From Chloroflexota bacterium (lineage in GTDB: Bacteria > Chloroflexota > Dehalococcoidia > UBA2979): a stretch of 64,000 nucleotides of DNA. The position numbers and the translations under genes were made by a program. Below are positions 25,402 through 38,029 of the stretch, piece after piece (positions within the stretch are counted from its first letter, which is position 1; each line of letters starts with the position of its first letter). The notes beneath the pieces were generated by a model. It saw only the letters and a list, made by a program, of their open reading frames with translations, did no database searches and was not told the origin of the DNA. The stretch covers positions 1 to 64,000 of the forward strand of contig QGNP01000002.1 in the NCBI GenBank assembly GCA_003228125.1, written 5' to 3'.

Positions 25402-26122
25402 GTAGCACTGGATTGTCAATTAATTTTTCTATTCTCGTTTTTAAACTTAAAATCTCTTGATAATTTAATAATTTTACAAGTTCGCACTGATCAGATTGTA
25501 TCTCTTTATTAAGTTTTTTAAGATCACTTAATAAATTATTAGATATTCTATTTTCTGCAAAATCCCATATCACTGTTCGTAATTTTTCTTCATAGTGAAA
25601 TGACAATGCGTTGTCAATGCCCCATATTTTGTCATTAGAATCTTGGATAATATGTCCACCTTTTCTGTCAGCATTATTAATAATAATATCAAAAATAGCT
25701 AATTTCAAAAGAGACTCGTGATTAATAGAATGTTCAATAAAATGAAAATAATTTTTATCAGTATCGTGATAAATATACTCTTGAAAAGATCCTAAACCAT
25801 AAGGTCCGTCCCTAATAATCATAGGTGGAATTATTCCCCATTCTAAAATCTGATCTAATTTAAATGCAGCTAACTCCCTCGTTGGTAAAGTGTCAGTATT
25901 AAAATCATATAAATCTCTTAATCCATCCATAGGTTTATAAACAGCAAGAAATTTATTCAAATCAGTATTTTCAAGTAAAACTAAGAAAACATAGTTCGAT
26001 CCATTATAAATAGGATCTACTTGTAAAATATCTGCAGTGGTTAAAAAAAATATTTTTTCTTCTATGTCTATAGATTCAGCATATTGAATTAAAGCTTTCT
26101 GATTAATAAGATTATTTTTCAA
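25358..26122 (-). CDS. SCO1664-type PI3/4-kinase-fold protein
   Basis: 254 residues. A kinase-like layout is visible: LAVYKPMDGLRDLYDF with a candidate ATP-binding Lys63, then IFDIIINNADRKGGHII (145-159; candidate catalytic Asp145 and Asn150), and IWGIDNALSFH (Asp170, like the DFG position). This fits the SCO1664/HipA-like family known from Actinobacteria and Chloroflexota, whose substrate is not established. It lies three bases downstream of the DehI-like gene on the same strand and is probably co-transcribed. Its 3' end overlaps the convergent phosphatase gene by 44 bases. Confidence 0.7.
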   Translation of the reverse strand: MKNNLINQKALIQYAESIDIEEKIFFLTTADILQVDPIYNGSNYVFLVLLENTDLNKFLAVYKPMDGLRDLYDFNTDTLPTRELAAFKLDQILEWGIIPPMIIRDGPYGLGSFQEYIYHDTDKNYFHFIEHSINHESLLKLAIFDIIINNADRKGGHIIQDSNDKIWGIDNALSFHYEEKLRTVIWDFAENRISNNLLSDLKKLNKEIQSDQCELVKLLNYQEILSLKTRIEKLIDNPVLPNIYPWRCWPLPLI

Positions 26123-26125
26123 TTA

Positions 26126-26926
26126 TCATCCTTTAACTACTTTTTTTTGATTTAAGCCTAATCCAATTCTCATGGCAGAACAATGCATAATCATAGATGA
26201 ATACATAGATAAATTTTCTTTAACAATCACTTCTATTTTTTCTAAATCAATCTTATTTATACCAAGAGATAAGCACCGATCGATGCTTCCATAAAATGGA
26301 TATGCTAAAAATTTACTTGAAGAAACTGCATAATAATATAAACCACGACTTCTTTGCCTTACTTCGGGAAATGAAGAAAGATGTTGCAATTGCAACCATG
26401 CATAATCTAAATATTCATTGTAATTTGATAATGATAAATATAAATCAGGAATTATTGTAGATTTGAAAACAGTTTTAAAACTTTCTAATAAGTCAAAATT
26501 ATCTTTTTTACAAAATGATAATTTATAATTTTTATTTAGAATTTCCTCGTTTAAATCTTTACGCATTAAATTATCTCCCTTGCCTCCAACAAAATCATTA
26601 TGAAAAGATTCAAGTAATGCAGCTAAAATCAAAAGTATTTGCGGTTGAAGGTATGTAAAGATATCTAGAATTTTTATAATTTGATCACGATCATTTGAAT
26701 TATTTTTTTTAAAAAAATCATTATGACTACCAAAATCAATAACATCTTCTAGCGGCTTTAAAGACATATCATTGATATATAAAGCATTATTAATAAACCC
26801 ATTTGTATTCACGCTTGAAAAAATATTTCTGAGAACCTTGTTTGAGTATGTGTCAAAAAATAATAACTCTTCTAAAACTGAAGGCATTAAAGGACTACGT
26901 AACGATTGTAAAATATTTTGTCGCAT
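26126..26926 (-). CDS. DehI-type (group I) 2-haloacid dehalogenase family protein
   Basis: 266 residues, all-helical in appearance. FTYLQPQILLILAALLESF followed by FVGGKGD (90-117) closely resembles FNYGNPKYLLLITALSESM...PVGG of Pseudomonas DehI as I remember it, and IIPDLYLSLSNYNEYLDYAW (158-177) matches its second repeat. The DehI catalytic Asp189 corresponds to Asp161 here; the DehI Asn114 position appears to be Gln94. DehI hydrolyses both D- and L-2-haloacids. The fold call is moderate and the activity uncertain because of the Asn to Gln change. It may pair functionally with the downstream SCO1664-type gene. Confidence 0.55.
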   Translation of the reverse strand: MRQNILQSLRSPLMPSVLEELLFFDTYSNKVLRNIFSSVNTNGFINNALYINDMSLKPLEDVIDFGSHNDFFKKNNSNDRDQIIKILDIFTYLQPQILLILAALLESFHNDFVGGKGDNLMRKDLNEEILNKNYKLSFCKKDNFDLLESFKTVFKSTIIPDLYLSLSNYNEYLDYAWLQLQHLSSFPEVRQRSRGLYYYAVSSSKFLAYPFYGSIDRCLSLGINKIDLEKIEVIVKENLSMYSSMIMHCSAMRIGLGLNQKKVVKG

Positions 26927-27034
26927 TTAAATTTCAATAACTTTATAAAAAATTACACTTTCTGCATATATTGTATTAACTTTAGTATGACTAAAATATA
27001 TCATATAAATTATTAACTTTTTAAAATATTAGAC

Positions 27035-27988
27035 ATGAACAATATAAGACCTCACACATTATTACTTGCAGAACCTCGTGGATTTTGTGCTGGCGTCGTG
27101 AGAGCAATTGAAGTAATCAATTATTTATTAGAAAATGAAGAACCTCCAATTTATTCATTTCATGAAATAGTGCATAATAAATTTATTGTCGACAGTTTTA
27201 AAAAAAGAGGTATCATTTTTGTTGATTCTATCGATGAAGTCCCTGAACATTCACGTATTGTATTTAGCGCGCATGGAATATCTCCAACCGTCATGCAAGA
27301 AGCAGAAGAAAAAAGTTTGAAAATTATTGATGCAACCTGTCCACTTGTTACAAAAGTGCACCTTGAAACAAAAAAAGCTGCAAAAGATGGATTTGATATA
27401 CTTTTAGTAGGACACAGAGGACATGATGAAGTCGAAGGGACGCTTGGAGAAGCTCCAAGTAAGACAACTGTCATTGATTCAGTTGACGAAGTAAATGAAA
27501 TTACAATTAATTCAGAAAAAGTTTTTGTTGTTACTCAGACCACCCTTTCAGTTAATGATACAAATGAAATTATTGACTCAATTAGCGAAAAATTTCCAAA
27601 AGCAGAAATCAGAAATGATATTTGCTATGCAACTACAAACAGGCAATCTGCTGTGCAAGAACTTGCAAAAAAGGCTGATATAATATTAGTAGTAGGATCG
27701 CCAAATTCAAGTAACTCAGTTAGATTAATGGAACATGCTAAAAGTTCTGGTGCAGTTGCTTATCGCATTGAAGGCATAGATGAAATAAAAGAGGTGTGGT
27801 ATAAAAATGTAGGTACAGTTGGCCTCACAGCTGGAGCATCCGTCCCTGATGAATTACTAGAACCAATTATCAATGATTTAATTGCAAGAGGAGTTACAAA
27901 AATTGATACTATTAGCGTGGCTCAAGAAACAATCGAATTTAAACCTCCTAACAATTTACCAATCCCTAAAAGAATACTAACTCAGTAA
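27035..27988 (+). CDS. ispH: 4-hydroxy-3-methylbut-2-enyl diphosphate reductase
   Basis: 317 residues. The three iron-sulfur Cys are in EPRGFCAGVVRAI (Cys18), IDATCPLVTKVH and NDICYATTNRQSA, and the substrate-binding SAHG and GHRGHDEVEGT motifs are present, as is the late VGLTAGASVPD. IspH makes IPP and DMAPP from HMBPP in the last step of the non-mevalonate pathway; this shows that the organism uses the MEP route. Start ATG at 27035. Divergent from the DehI-like gene. Confidence 0.95.
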   Translation: MNNIRPHTLLLAEPRGFCAGVVRAIEVINYLLENEEPPIYSFHEIVHNKFIVDSFKKRGIIFVDSIDEVPEHSRIVFSAHGISPTVMQEAEEKSLKIIDATCPLVTKVHLETKKAAKDGFDILLVGHRGHDEVEGTLGEAPSKTTVIDSVDEVNEITINSEKVFVVTQTTLSVNDTNEIIDSISEKFPKAEIRNDICYATTNRQSAVQELAKKADIILVVGSPNSSNSVRLMEHAKSSGAVAYRIEGIDEIKEVWYKNVGTVGLTAGASVPDELLEPIINDLIARGVTKIDTISVAQETIEFKPPNNLPIPKRILTQ

Positions 27989-28000
27989 AAAGGTTTACTT

Positions 28001-28324
28001 TTGAATAATATTTTATATAAAAAACCATTGTATTTTTTTTCATTACTACTTTTTTTTATTTCAATGAACTCGGTATTAAATTATGTATTTTATTTTATAT
28101 TTGGCATTTTTCATGGTGTTAATTATATTTATTCATCAAGATCAAGGCAAAGACCAAATAAATTTTTACTAATATACGTACTTATTTTATGGTTCATTGC
28201 ATATATAGAAAAAATCATTTCTCTATATATTTTTGGTAAACAAGATTTCTTTATCGACTTATCAATTCTATTTTTTATAGGACTAACGGGATTTATGTGC
28301 ATAGGGCCTATTTTAAGAAAATAG
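28001..28324 (+). CDS. Small membrane protein of unknown function
   Basis: 107 residues from a TTG at 28001, twelve bases after the ispH stop. Three to four hydrophobic segments (about 9-36, 54-78, 84-102) separated by a basic loop SSRSRQRPNK suggest an integral inner-membrane protein with the basic loop inside. I do not recognise the family. Codon use is like its neighbours, and the tight spacing suggests transcription with ispH. Confidence 0.55.
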   Translation: MNNILYKKPLYFFSLLLFFISMNSVLNYVFYFIFGIFHGVNYIYSSRSRQRPNKFLLIYVLILWFIAYIEKIISLYIFGKQDFFIDLSILFFIGLTGFMCIGPILRK

Positions 28325-28353
28325 TGAAAAGTCGCTTATTAAATAATAAAATA

Positions 28354-29391
28354 TTATTCACGATCAGAAAAATCATACATTATGTCAATGTCGGAAAAAG
28401 AACTGCTTATAGAATCTACTACATCTAATCCCATCAAAGCTCCAATAGCCACGCAATGCCTAGGATTCTCAGAAATATGTATCGGAATGCCAGTTTCTAA
28501 AAGCAAAAATTTATCAATGTCTTTTAAGTAGGCACCTCCGCCAGTTATCATAATTCCTCTATCAATCACATCAGATGCTAGTTCAGGAGGAGTCATATCT
28601 AAAACGGACGCTACAGTAAGCGCAATTGATTCTAGATGAACTGATATTGCATTAGTGATTTCATAGGAATTAATACTGACTGTTCTCGGAGTACCTGAAA
28701 GCTGATCTTTTCCTCTTATACCAATTGATTTTTGATCACTTGATTCCATTGCCATTCCAATATTAATTTTAATTTCTTCTGCGGCCCTAGATCCAATTAT
28801 TAAATTGTGTCTTTTTCTAATATAATCAATAATGGCAGAATCAAATGTATCTCCACCCACCCTAATTGATTTACTTGCAACAACTCCAAACATTGAAATT
28901 ACAGCAGCTTCAGTTCTGCCTCCTCCAATATTGAGAACCATATGGCCTCTAGGTGAATGAATGGGAAGACCTGATCCTAAAGCGGCTGCCACTGATTCAA
29001 TAATTAAATATGGTGGCTTACGAGATCCAGCGGCAAGTGCAGCATCTCTTATCGCTCTTTGTTCAACATTTGAAATACCTAATGGAACGCATATCATTAA
29101 TTTTGGCTTGATTAATCTTAATGGCCCTAAAACCATTCTAATAAAATAGGTAAGCATGGCTTCAGCAATACGATAGTCAGCTATAACACCTTCTCGGAGT
29201 GGTCTCACTACTTGCATGCTATCTGGTTCTCTTCCAAGCATATTTTGTGCATTTTTACCAATTGCAATAACAGTTTCATCATTTGTTGTTAGTGCAACCA
29301 CAGATGGCTCATCAATAATAACTCCTTTTTTATATTCAGCAATTACAATACTTGACGTACCTAAGTCAACGCCAATTTTTTTAGCAAGCAT
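28354..29391 (-). CDS. mreB: Rod-shape-determining protein MreB
   Basis: 345 residues from the ATG at 29391, with GGGG six bases upstream; a GTG four codons earlier is the alternative. Actin-fold motifs: KKIGVDLGTSSIVIAEYKKG (phosphate 1), VLNIGGGRTEAAVISMFG (phosphate 2), IMITGGGAYLKDIDKFL (adenosine), and ENPRHCVAIGALMGLD at the end. It polymerises under the membrane and guides cell-wall synthesis, so cells are probably rod-shaped. It is four genes' distance from no other mre gene; it follows murA by 15 bases and belongs to the murA-mreB unit. No mreC or mreD follows. Confidence 0.9.
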   Translation of the reverse strand: MLAKKIGVDLGTSSIVIAEYKKGVIIDEPSVVALTTNDETVIAIGKNAQNMLGREPDSMQVVRPLREGVIADYRIAEAMLTYFIRMVLGPLRLIKPKLMICVPLGISNVEQRAIRDAALAAGSRKPPYLIIESVAAALGSGLPIHSPRGHMVLNIGGGRTEAAVISMFGVVASKSIRVGGDTFDSAIIDYIRKRHNLIIGSRAAEEIKINIGMAMESSDQKSIGIRGKDQLSGTPRTVSINSYEITNAISVHLESIALTVASVLDMTPPELASDVIDRGIMITGGGAYLKDIDKFLLLETGIPIHISENPRHCVAIGALMGLDVVDSISSSFSDIDIMYDFSDRE

Positions 29392-29406
29392 TCTAAACCC
29401 CACATA

Positions 29407-30669
29407 CTACTTTCTTAATATTTTTGCGCCTAGATGTTTTAATTGGTCTTCAATTTTGCCATAACCTCTATCTAAATGAAACAAATCACTAATAATTGTT
29501 TCACCTTCTGCAGCAAGACCGGCAATAATGGCTGCTGCTCCCGCACGTACATCAAGTGCTTTTATTGATCCTCCATGTAATTTTTTAGGTCCATCAATAA
29601 AAATCTTCTGTTTGTCAATTTTAATATTTGCTCCCATTAAATTTATTTCATTTATATATAGCATCCTATTATCAAAAACTCTTTCATGAATAATAGATGT
29701 TCCATCAGCTTGTGTTAGTAAAATAGCCATAGGTGCTTGCAGATCTGTTGGGAAACCAGGATATGGAACAGATTGAACATTAACTGATTTGATCGTATTG
29801 CTTGCGTCAATCATAATAGAATTATCATAATCCATAACAATAATATTAGCATCTTTAAATTTCTCAATAACAGCACTCATGTGTTCAGAGCAAACATTAA
29901 AAATAGTTCCAGTTCCCCTTGTAGCAGCAATAGCCATCATTAAAGTACCTGCTTCAATTCTATCAGGAATAATTCTTAATTCTGTTCCAAACAATCGTTT
30001 AACACCAATAATAGTTAAAGTTTGACTACCAGAACCTGTAATATTTGCTCCCATTAAAATCAATAGATCTAGTAACATAGTTACTTCTGGTTCTGTAGCA
30101 ACATTCGTGATGATCGTTGTCCCATTAGCAAGGACAGCAGCAAAAACTAAATTAATAGTTCCCAAAACACTAGGATAATCCAATACAATTTTTGAACCTG
30201 AGAGCTGAGTTGATTTAGCAATTAACTTGTCTTGATTCACATTAACTTTGGTACCTAATTTCATTAATCCAGCAATATGTATATCGATTGGACGATTGCC
30301 AATAGCATCACCCCCAGGTAAAAAACATTCTGCTTCTCCAAATCTTGCTATCAAAGGTCCAAGTACTAAAATAGACGCTCTAATTTTAATAGAGAGTTCT
30401 TTTGAAAGAGATGTTCCATCTATGGAATTGGCATTTATTTCAAGATAGTCATTATTATACGAAACATTAGCTCCTAAGCTTTTAAGAATATCGAGCATAT
30501 CATCAATATCAGAAATATCTGGAATATTATAATATCTAATTTTCTCATTAGTCAATAAAGCGGCAGCAATAGCATAGAGAGCAGCATTCTTTGAACCATT
30601 GACTTCTGTTTTACCAGACAGCATATAGCCACCATTTATTGTAAATATGTCAGTATGTGAATTGGTCAA
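29407..30669 (-). CDS. murA: UDP-N-acetylglucosamine 1-carboxyvinyltransferase, Asp-type active site
   Basis: 420 residues from a TTG at 30669 with GAGG seven bases upstream. EPSP-synthase fold with EVNGSKNAALYAIAAALL, and a C-terminal DVRAGAAAIIAGLAAEG. The active-site loop reads FLPGGDAIGNRPID: the usual catalytic Cys (PGGCxIG, Cys115 in E. coli) is Asp121, codon GAT at 30309-30307. MurA adds enolpyruvate to UDP-GlcNAc in the first committed step of peptidoglycan synthesis. Cys-to-Asp forms remain active and are insensitive to fosfomycin, as in Mycobacterium and Chlamydia. It lies between the atp operon and mreB. Confidence 0.93.
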   Translation of the reverse strand: MTNSHTDIFTINGGYMLSGKTEVNGSKNAALYAIAAALLTNEKIRYYNIPDISDIDDMLDILKSLGANVSYNNDYLEINANSIDGTSLSKELSIKIRASILVLGPLIARFGEAECFLPGGDAIGNRPIDIHIAGLMKLGTKVNVNQDKLIAKSTQLSGSKIVLDYPSVLGTINLVFAAVLANGTTIITNVATEPEVTMLLDLLILMGANITGSGSQTLTIIGVKRLFGTELRIIPDRIEAGTLMMAIAATRGTGTIFNVCSEHMSAVIEKFKDANIIVMDYDNSIMIDASNTIKSVNVQSVPYPGFPTDLQAPMAILLTQADGTSIIHERVFDNRMLYINEINLMGANIKIDKQKIFIDGPKKLHGGSIKALDVRAGAAAIIAGLAAEGETIISDLFHLDRGYGKIEDQLKHLGAKILRK

Positions 30670-30793
30670 TGAATATCCTCGAATCTGAATAATGAATTAT
30701 TTTTATAATAGATTATTTTGATACATATTAAAAAGCATAAAATGCAAATTCAAAGATTACTATAAGATTGATTGATAAATTAATAGAAAAAAC

Positions 30794-31204
30794 TTATTTA
30801 ACATCTATTGCAGATGCCTTTATTCTCAAGTCTGCTCTTTTTAGAGAGCTTTTTGCTCTAGAAATATCTATAATTTCATTCTCAATGGCATCGCCTAATA
30901 TTCTTTTTTGAGCACGATTTTTAGATTCTCCTGCACGATCTCTATTAATACTTTGAAAAGTTTCACAAGCATCGGCTAGAATAACAACTTTATTATCATA
31001 AATTTCAAGAAAACCACCATGAATAACAAAGTTACTATTAGATGACGAGCTTTTTATATTAACAATTCCTACATCAAGAGCAGTAATCAATGAGGCATGG
31101 TTAGGAAGTATTGTCAATTGGCCATCGATAGAATTAATATTAATAGAGCCGACATCTTCTATGTCAATAGAACTTGTGTCTGGTTGCAAAATAACTAATT
31201 TCAT
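30794..31204 (-). CDS. atpC: ATP synthase F1 epsilon subunit
   Basis: 136 residues; beta-sandwich pattern with DGQLTILPNHASLITALDVG (the epsilon signature GxxxxLPxHxxL), FVIHGGFLEIYDNKVVILAD, and a helical C-terminus rich in K/R. It is the rotor-stalk subunit that couples and can inhibit the F1 motor. Last gene of the atp operon, 30 bases after atpD. Followed by a 124-base gap before murA. Confidence 0.93.
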   Translation of the reverse strand: MKLVILQPDTSSIDIEDVGSININSIDGQLTILPNHASLITALDVGIVNIKSSSSNSNFVIHGGFLEIYDNKVVILADACETFQSINRDRAGESKNRAQKRILGDAIENEIIDISRAKSSLKRADLRIKASAIDVK

Positions 31205-31234
31205 ATTTAATACTCTTAATTTTAAAATAATTTA

Positions 31235-32653
<1,419 letters not shown>

Positions 32654-33550
32654 TTAGCTATTACTAATAGCCGCTGTTCCACCAACAATATCTAACAATT
32701 CTCCAGTAATCATTTCTTGTCTTGCTTTGTTATAAGTTAAATTCAGTTCTGAAACCATTTCTTCTGCAGCTTCAGTAGCTTGATGCATGGCAACCATTCT
32801 TGCTGTATGTTCAGAAGCTGCAGACTCTAATATAGCTTCTAAAATTTGAGTCAAAACAACTTTAGGCAACAATGCATCAATGATAGTGCTCGCATCAGGT
32901 TCTATTAAATAATCCCGCTTATCATCGAATTCACTTGAAGCATCTATTAAATCCTGATTAATAGGTAATAGTTTTTTGATTGTAGGTTCTTGCTTTGCAT
33001 TTGTTATAAATTTTTGATAACCGATATATAGTTCCCCAACTTTGCCTGATAAAAAATCATTTGTAGCACTTTGTGCAATTTTTTTTGCTAATATAAATTC
33101 TGGTGCATCAGTATTCATATTAAATTGTGTACTGAGTGGATAGCCTGCTCTAGAAAAAAAATCACGCCCTTTTGTTCCTAAGGTAGTTATTAATACATCA
33201 AATTCTTCTGCTTGTTTTTTTAATATAAAAGATGATGACTTTTTATTCATATTGGTATTCAAACCACCTACAAGACCTCTATCAGGAGTTACGTGAATAA
33301 TTCCAATTTGTTTGGAATTATTACTAGATAACATTAGATTATCTTCAAGATTTGATACATCTATTCCTTTAATCATTTTTAAAAGAATGAATTGCATCAT
33401 TTCTGAATATGGTCGAGCAACTAATGCTTTTTGTTGTGCCTTGCGCATTTTAGAAGCAGAAACAAGCTCCATTGCTTTTGTAACTTTAGAAGTATTAGCA
33501 ACGGCACTCATCCTATTTTTTATTTCTCGTACTGATCCCCCACTAGCCAT
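32654..33550 (-). CDS. atpG: ATP synthase F1 gamma subunit
   Basis: 298 residues. The N-terminal helix SVREIKNRMSAVANTSKVTK AMELVSASKMRKAQ and the C-terminal helix EMVSELNLTYNKARQEMIT form the central coiled-coil rotor; VTPDRGLVGGLNTN is the conserved central motif. It turns inside the alpha3beta3 head. It starts 29 bases after the atpA stop. Confidence 0.95.
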   Translation of the reverse strand: MASGGSVREIKNRMSAVANTSKVTKAMELVSASKMRKAQQKALVARPYSEMMQFILLKMIKGIDVSNLEDNLMLSSNNSKQIGIIHVTPDRGLVGGLNTNMNKKSSSFILKKQAEEFDVLITTLGTKGRDFFSRAGYPLSTQFNMNTDAPEFILAKKIAQSATNDFLSGKVGELYIGYQKFITNAKQEPTIKKLLPINQDLIDASSEFDDKRDYLIEPDASTIIDALLPKVVLTQILEAILESAASEHTARMVAMHQATEAAEEMVSELNLTYNKARQEMITGELLDIVGGTAAISNS

Positions 33551-33579
33551 GCAAGCTCCCTAAAATAATATTTTAAAAA

Positions 33580-35091
33580 TTAATAACTTATGCTTGATTG
33601 AAAACTTTTAATTGCTTCTTCTAGTTTCTTTTCTAGATCTTCTGAAATATCTTTTGAGCTCTCAATTTCATCCAATAAGTCCCTGTGTTGTGATGCCATA
33701 TATTCGTCAAATTTTTCTTCAAAATCACCGACCTTTTCAATGGGTACCTTATCAAGAAAACCACGTGTACCAGCATATAAAATAGAAACCTGCTGAGATA
33801 ATGATTTTGGAGAATACTGTTTTTGTTTCAAAAGTTCAGTTAATCGAGCGCCTCTTTCTAATTGCTTCTTTGTTGTAGCATCTAAATCATCAGTACCAAA
33901 TTGAGCAAAAGCTTGTAATTCTCTATATTGAGATAAATCTAATCGTAAAGTACCTGCGACTTTTTTCATTGCTTTGGTCTGCGCAGAGCCACCCACTCTC
34001 GAAACTGAAATACCTGGATTAGTTGCAGGACGTTGTCCTGCATTAAACAAACCTTGTTCTAAAACTATTTGGCCATCGGTGATAGAAATTACATTAGTAG
34101 GAATATATGCAGATACATCACCAGCTTGAGTTTCAATAATTGGTAATGCTGTAATAGATCCGCCACCTTTTGATTCATCAACACGTGCTGCTCTTTCTAG
34201 CAATCTTGAGTGTAAATAAAAAACATCTCCTGGATACGCTTCTCTGCCTGGAGGCCTTCTAAGTAAAAGAGAAATTTGCCTATAAGCCCAAGCATGCTTA
34301 GATAAATCATCATAGACAACTAAAACATCTTTGCCCTGATCCATGAAATATTCAGCCATTGCACAGCCAGCATAAGGTGCTAAATACTGTAAGGCTGCAG
34401 ATTCTGCAGCTGATGCATTAACTACTATCGTATGATCCATTGCACCATGATCTTGTAATGAAGCTACAATTTGAGCTATCTTAGAATCTTTCTGACCAAT
34501 TGCAACATAAACACAAATAACATCTTGTCCTTTTTGATTAATAATTGCATCAATAGCTATAGCAGTTTTTCCTATTGATCTGTCCCCAATAATTAATTCA
34601 CGTTGGCCTCTACCAATAGGTATCATAGCATCAATAGCTTTAATTCCAGTTTGCAAGGGTTGATCAACGCTTTTTCTAGAAACAACATCCGGAGCAATTT
34701 TTTCTACCGGCCTTGTTTCTGCTGCTTTAATTGATCCTAATTCATCAATTGGATTTCCTAATGCATTAACTACTCTTCCAATAAATTCTTCGCCTACTGG
34801 AACTGAGGCAACTTCACCAGTTGTTCTGACTTCATCACCTTCTTTAATTTCACTGAATTCTCCAAGTATAATTGCCCCAATAGTCTCTTCTTCTAAATTT
34901 AATGCCAGGCCTCTAACACCATTACTAAATTCAATTAATTCTGAAGACACGCAACTTTTTAAACCAAAAATTTGAGCAATGCCATCAGATGCAGATATTA
35001 CAGTGCCAACATTAACTTCACTATTATTGTCATCAAAATTTTCTATTTGCTTCTTAAGAATAGAAGCGATTTCATCTGGACGAACTGACAT
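33580..35091 (-). CDS. atpA: ATP synthase F1 alpha subunit
   Basis: 503 residues from the ATG at 35091, which has GGAG six bases upstream; the open frame reaches a TTG at 35103. The nucleotide-binding loop is [11 protein letters not shown], where most homologues have GDRQTGKT, and [20 protein letters not shown] and the [13 protein letters not shown] signature follow. Non-catalytic nucleotide sites of the F1 head. Part of the atp operon between atpH and atpG. Confidence 0.97.
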   Translation of the reverse strand: MSVRPDEIASILKKQIENFDDNNSEVNVGTVISASDGIAQIFGLKSCVSSELIEFSNGVRGLALNLEEETIGAIILGEFSEIKEGDEVRTTGEVASVPVGEEFIGRVVNALGNPIDELGSIKAAETRPVEKIAPDVVSRKSVDQPLQTGIKAIDAMIPIGRGQRELIIGDRSIGKTAIAIDAIINQKGQDVICVYVAIGQKDSKIAQIVASLQDHGAMDHTIVVNASAAESAALQYLAPYAGCAMAEYFMDQGKDVLVVYDDLSKHAWAYRQISLLLRRPPGREAYPGDVFYLHSRLLERAARVDESKGGGSITALPIIETQAGDVSAYIPTNVISITDGQIVLEQGLFNAGQRPATNPGISVSRVGGSAQTKAMKKVAGTLRLDLSQYRELQAFAQFGTDDLDATTKKQLERGARLTELLKQKQYSPKSLSQQVSILYAGTRGFLDKVPIEKVGDFEEKFDEYMASQHRDLLDEIESSKDISEDLEKKLEEAIKSFQSSISY

Positions 35092-35108
35092 TGCATACTC
35101 CAATATTA

Positions 35109-35645
35109 CTAACTATTTGATTCTAAAAGACTTTCTTTTAATTGACTTAACTTTGTTTTAATAGTTCCATCAAAAAGCCGATCGCCGATTCTTAATTTCA
35201 TTCCACCAATAACATTCTCATCTTTAGTAGAAGTTAAAATAACATTTTTATTAATTTTTTTCGATAAGAATTGCTCAATTGAAGATAATTTAGAATCTAA
35301 TTCAATTGCAGTTGTGATTTCAGCTCTAACAACATTAGCAATATCATCTATAATTTCATTGAAATAAGAATTGATAGAATTAATAAGTTGTAATCTTTGC
35401 TTTTTTTTCAATAATTTTAAAAAATTTAATTCATCTTCACTGATGTTTTTAAAAATACCTTGCAAAATTTTCTCAAATTTTTTATCTTCAATATTATTAG
35501 TGAACAATAATTGTGAAGAATCATGATTATATATTTCTGATAATTGATTTAAGAAATCGCTCCAAGCAGAAAAATTATTCTTTTTTGAAGCAATTTCACG
35601 AATTGCTAAAGCATATCTTTTGCCAGCTACATCTCTTAATAACAC
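35109..35645 (-). CDS. atpH: ATP synthase F1 delta subunit
   Basis: 178 residues. Family features: [15 protein letters not shown] at the N-terminus and the C-terminal strand [26 protein letters not shown] (the conserved GGxxxxxGxxxxDxSxxxxL pattern). It connects the peripheral stalk to the F1 head. Sits between atpF (25 bases) and atpA (17 bases). Confidence 0.93.
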   Translation of the reverse strand: MLLRDVAGKRYALAIREIASKKNNFSAWSDFLNQLSEIYNHDSSQLLFTNNIEDKKFEKILQGIFKNISEDELNFLKLLKKKQRLQLINSINSYFNEIIDDIANVVRAEITTAIELDSKLSSIEQFLSKKINKNVILTSTKDENVIGGMKLRIGDRLFDGTIKTKLSQLKESLLESNS

Positions 35646-35670
35646 TTTAAATTATCCTTTAACAAAAAAA

Positions 35671-36273
35671 TTACTTTTCAAAATCATAATCATCTAAAAT
35701 ACTACTAATAAGTTCTTGATGTGCATTTTTATCTAATGATTTATCAATGACTTTTTCAGCAGCATAAATAGTAATTTCAGCAAAATTCTCTTTAATAACA
35801 CTTAACGCCCGCTCTTTATCTCTTTCGATTTCTTTTTTTGCTTTTTCAACTATTATTTCAGCATCCCTTCTTGCTTTTTCTTCAAGTTCAATTTTAAGTT
35901 TATCAGCCAGTGCCCTGGCATCACTGGCAAATTGCAATGCCTCAGCTTTAGCATCATCAAGAATCATTTTAGATTCACTTTGACTATCATATGCCTGCTT
36001 ACTTGCTTGCTCAGCAGCTTCTAAGCCCAATTTAATTTTTTGATTTCTATCATCAATAATCTTTAAAAATGGTTTCCAAAGAAAAATTTTCAAAACTACT
36101 AATAAAATACCAAAGTTAATTAACTGAGTAATTAATCCAGGTAAACTAAAACCCAATTTAGCAATACCTGTTACTTCAGTGGCTCCTTCAGCTGCAAAAA
36201 CTTTATCAATTTCAAAAATAAATTGCAAAAAACTAAAGCTAATAATAAGCAAACTGTTTGTAAATATCTTCAT
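35671..36273 (-). CDS. atpF: ATP synthase F0 b subunit, with an extra N-terminal signal-like segment
   Basis: 200 residues. The b-subunit membrane helix is LITQLINFGILLVVLKIFLW (about 51-70), followed by KPFLKIIDDRNQKI and a long charged helix (A/K/E-rich to the end) that forms the peripheral stalk. Before it lies a second hydrophobic stretch (residues 6-22) ending near FAAEG, which looks like a cleavable signal peptide; most b subunits lack this. Only one b gene is present, so the stalk is probably a homodimer. Confidence 0.92.
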   Translation of the reverse strand: MKIFTNSLLIISFSFLQFIFEIDKVFAAEGATEVTGIAKLGFSLPGLITQLINFGILLVVLKIFLWKPFLKIIDDRNQKIKLGLEAAEQASKQAYDSQSESKMILDDAKAEALQFASDARALADKLKIELEEKARRDAEIIVEKAKKEIERDKERALSVIKENFAEITIYAAEKVIDKSLDKNAHQELISSILDDYDFEK

Positions 36274-36312
36274 AGACGCCTCTAAACTATTTATAGAACC
36301 TAAGAAAAACTC

Positions 36313-37651
<1,339 letters not shown>

Positions 37652-37678
37652 CAGGAAACTAGCTCCATTTTATTAAAT

Positions 37679-37888
37679 TTATTTTTTCTTACTGCCGATT
37701 ACTTCTTTGACTTGTTTGTAAACTCCAAAAAAGCCAAGCAGTAAACCTAAAAAAAGCATTACTAAAGTCAATATTGGCTCTGAATTTAATTGATTATCGA
37801 GCCATATGCCTAGCAATAATGGCATTATCAAAGATGCAACCAAATAAAATCCAATTCCAATCAATCTAAAAGCGGGCGAATCATGCAA
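37679..37888 (-). CDS. atpI: AtpZ/AtpI-family ATP synthase accessory membrane protein
   Basis: 69 residues from a TTG at 37888, with GGAG nine bases upstream. Two membrane helices (about 8-28 and 38-60) and the GIWLDNQL turn between them match the AtpI/AtpZ family, which helps c-ring assembly or Mg2+/Ca2+ handling. First gene of the atp operon. The 140-base gap upstream should hold the operon promoter; I could not pick out a convincing -35/-10 pair. Confidence 0.85.
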   Translation of the reverse strand: MHDSPAFRLIGIGFYLVASLIMPLLLGIWLDNQLNSEPILTLVMLFLGLLLGFFGVYKQVKEVIGSKKK

Positions 37889-38029
37889 TTATAAATTCTC
37901 CACTAATCATCAAGACTTAAAACATCTGTCTTTTTCTTACTATGAGACTATAGTAATTATTAAATTTCTTAGCAAGTACTATAAGAAAAAATTAATGATG
38001 TAATCAAAAATTAATGCTTTATGGCTACG

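Noticed and set aside
26126-26926. Naming the gene as a proven 2-haloacid dehalogenase
   Set aside because: The fold motifs match DehI, but Asn114 appears to be Gln and the comparison is from memory, so only family membership is claimed.
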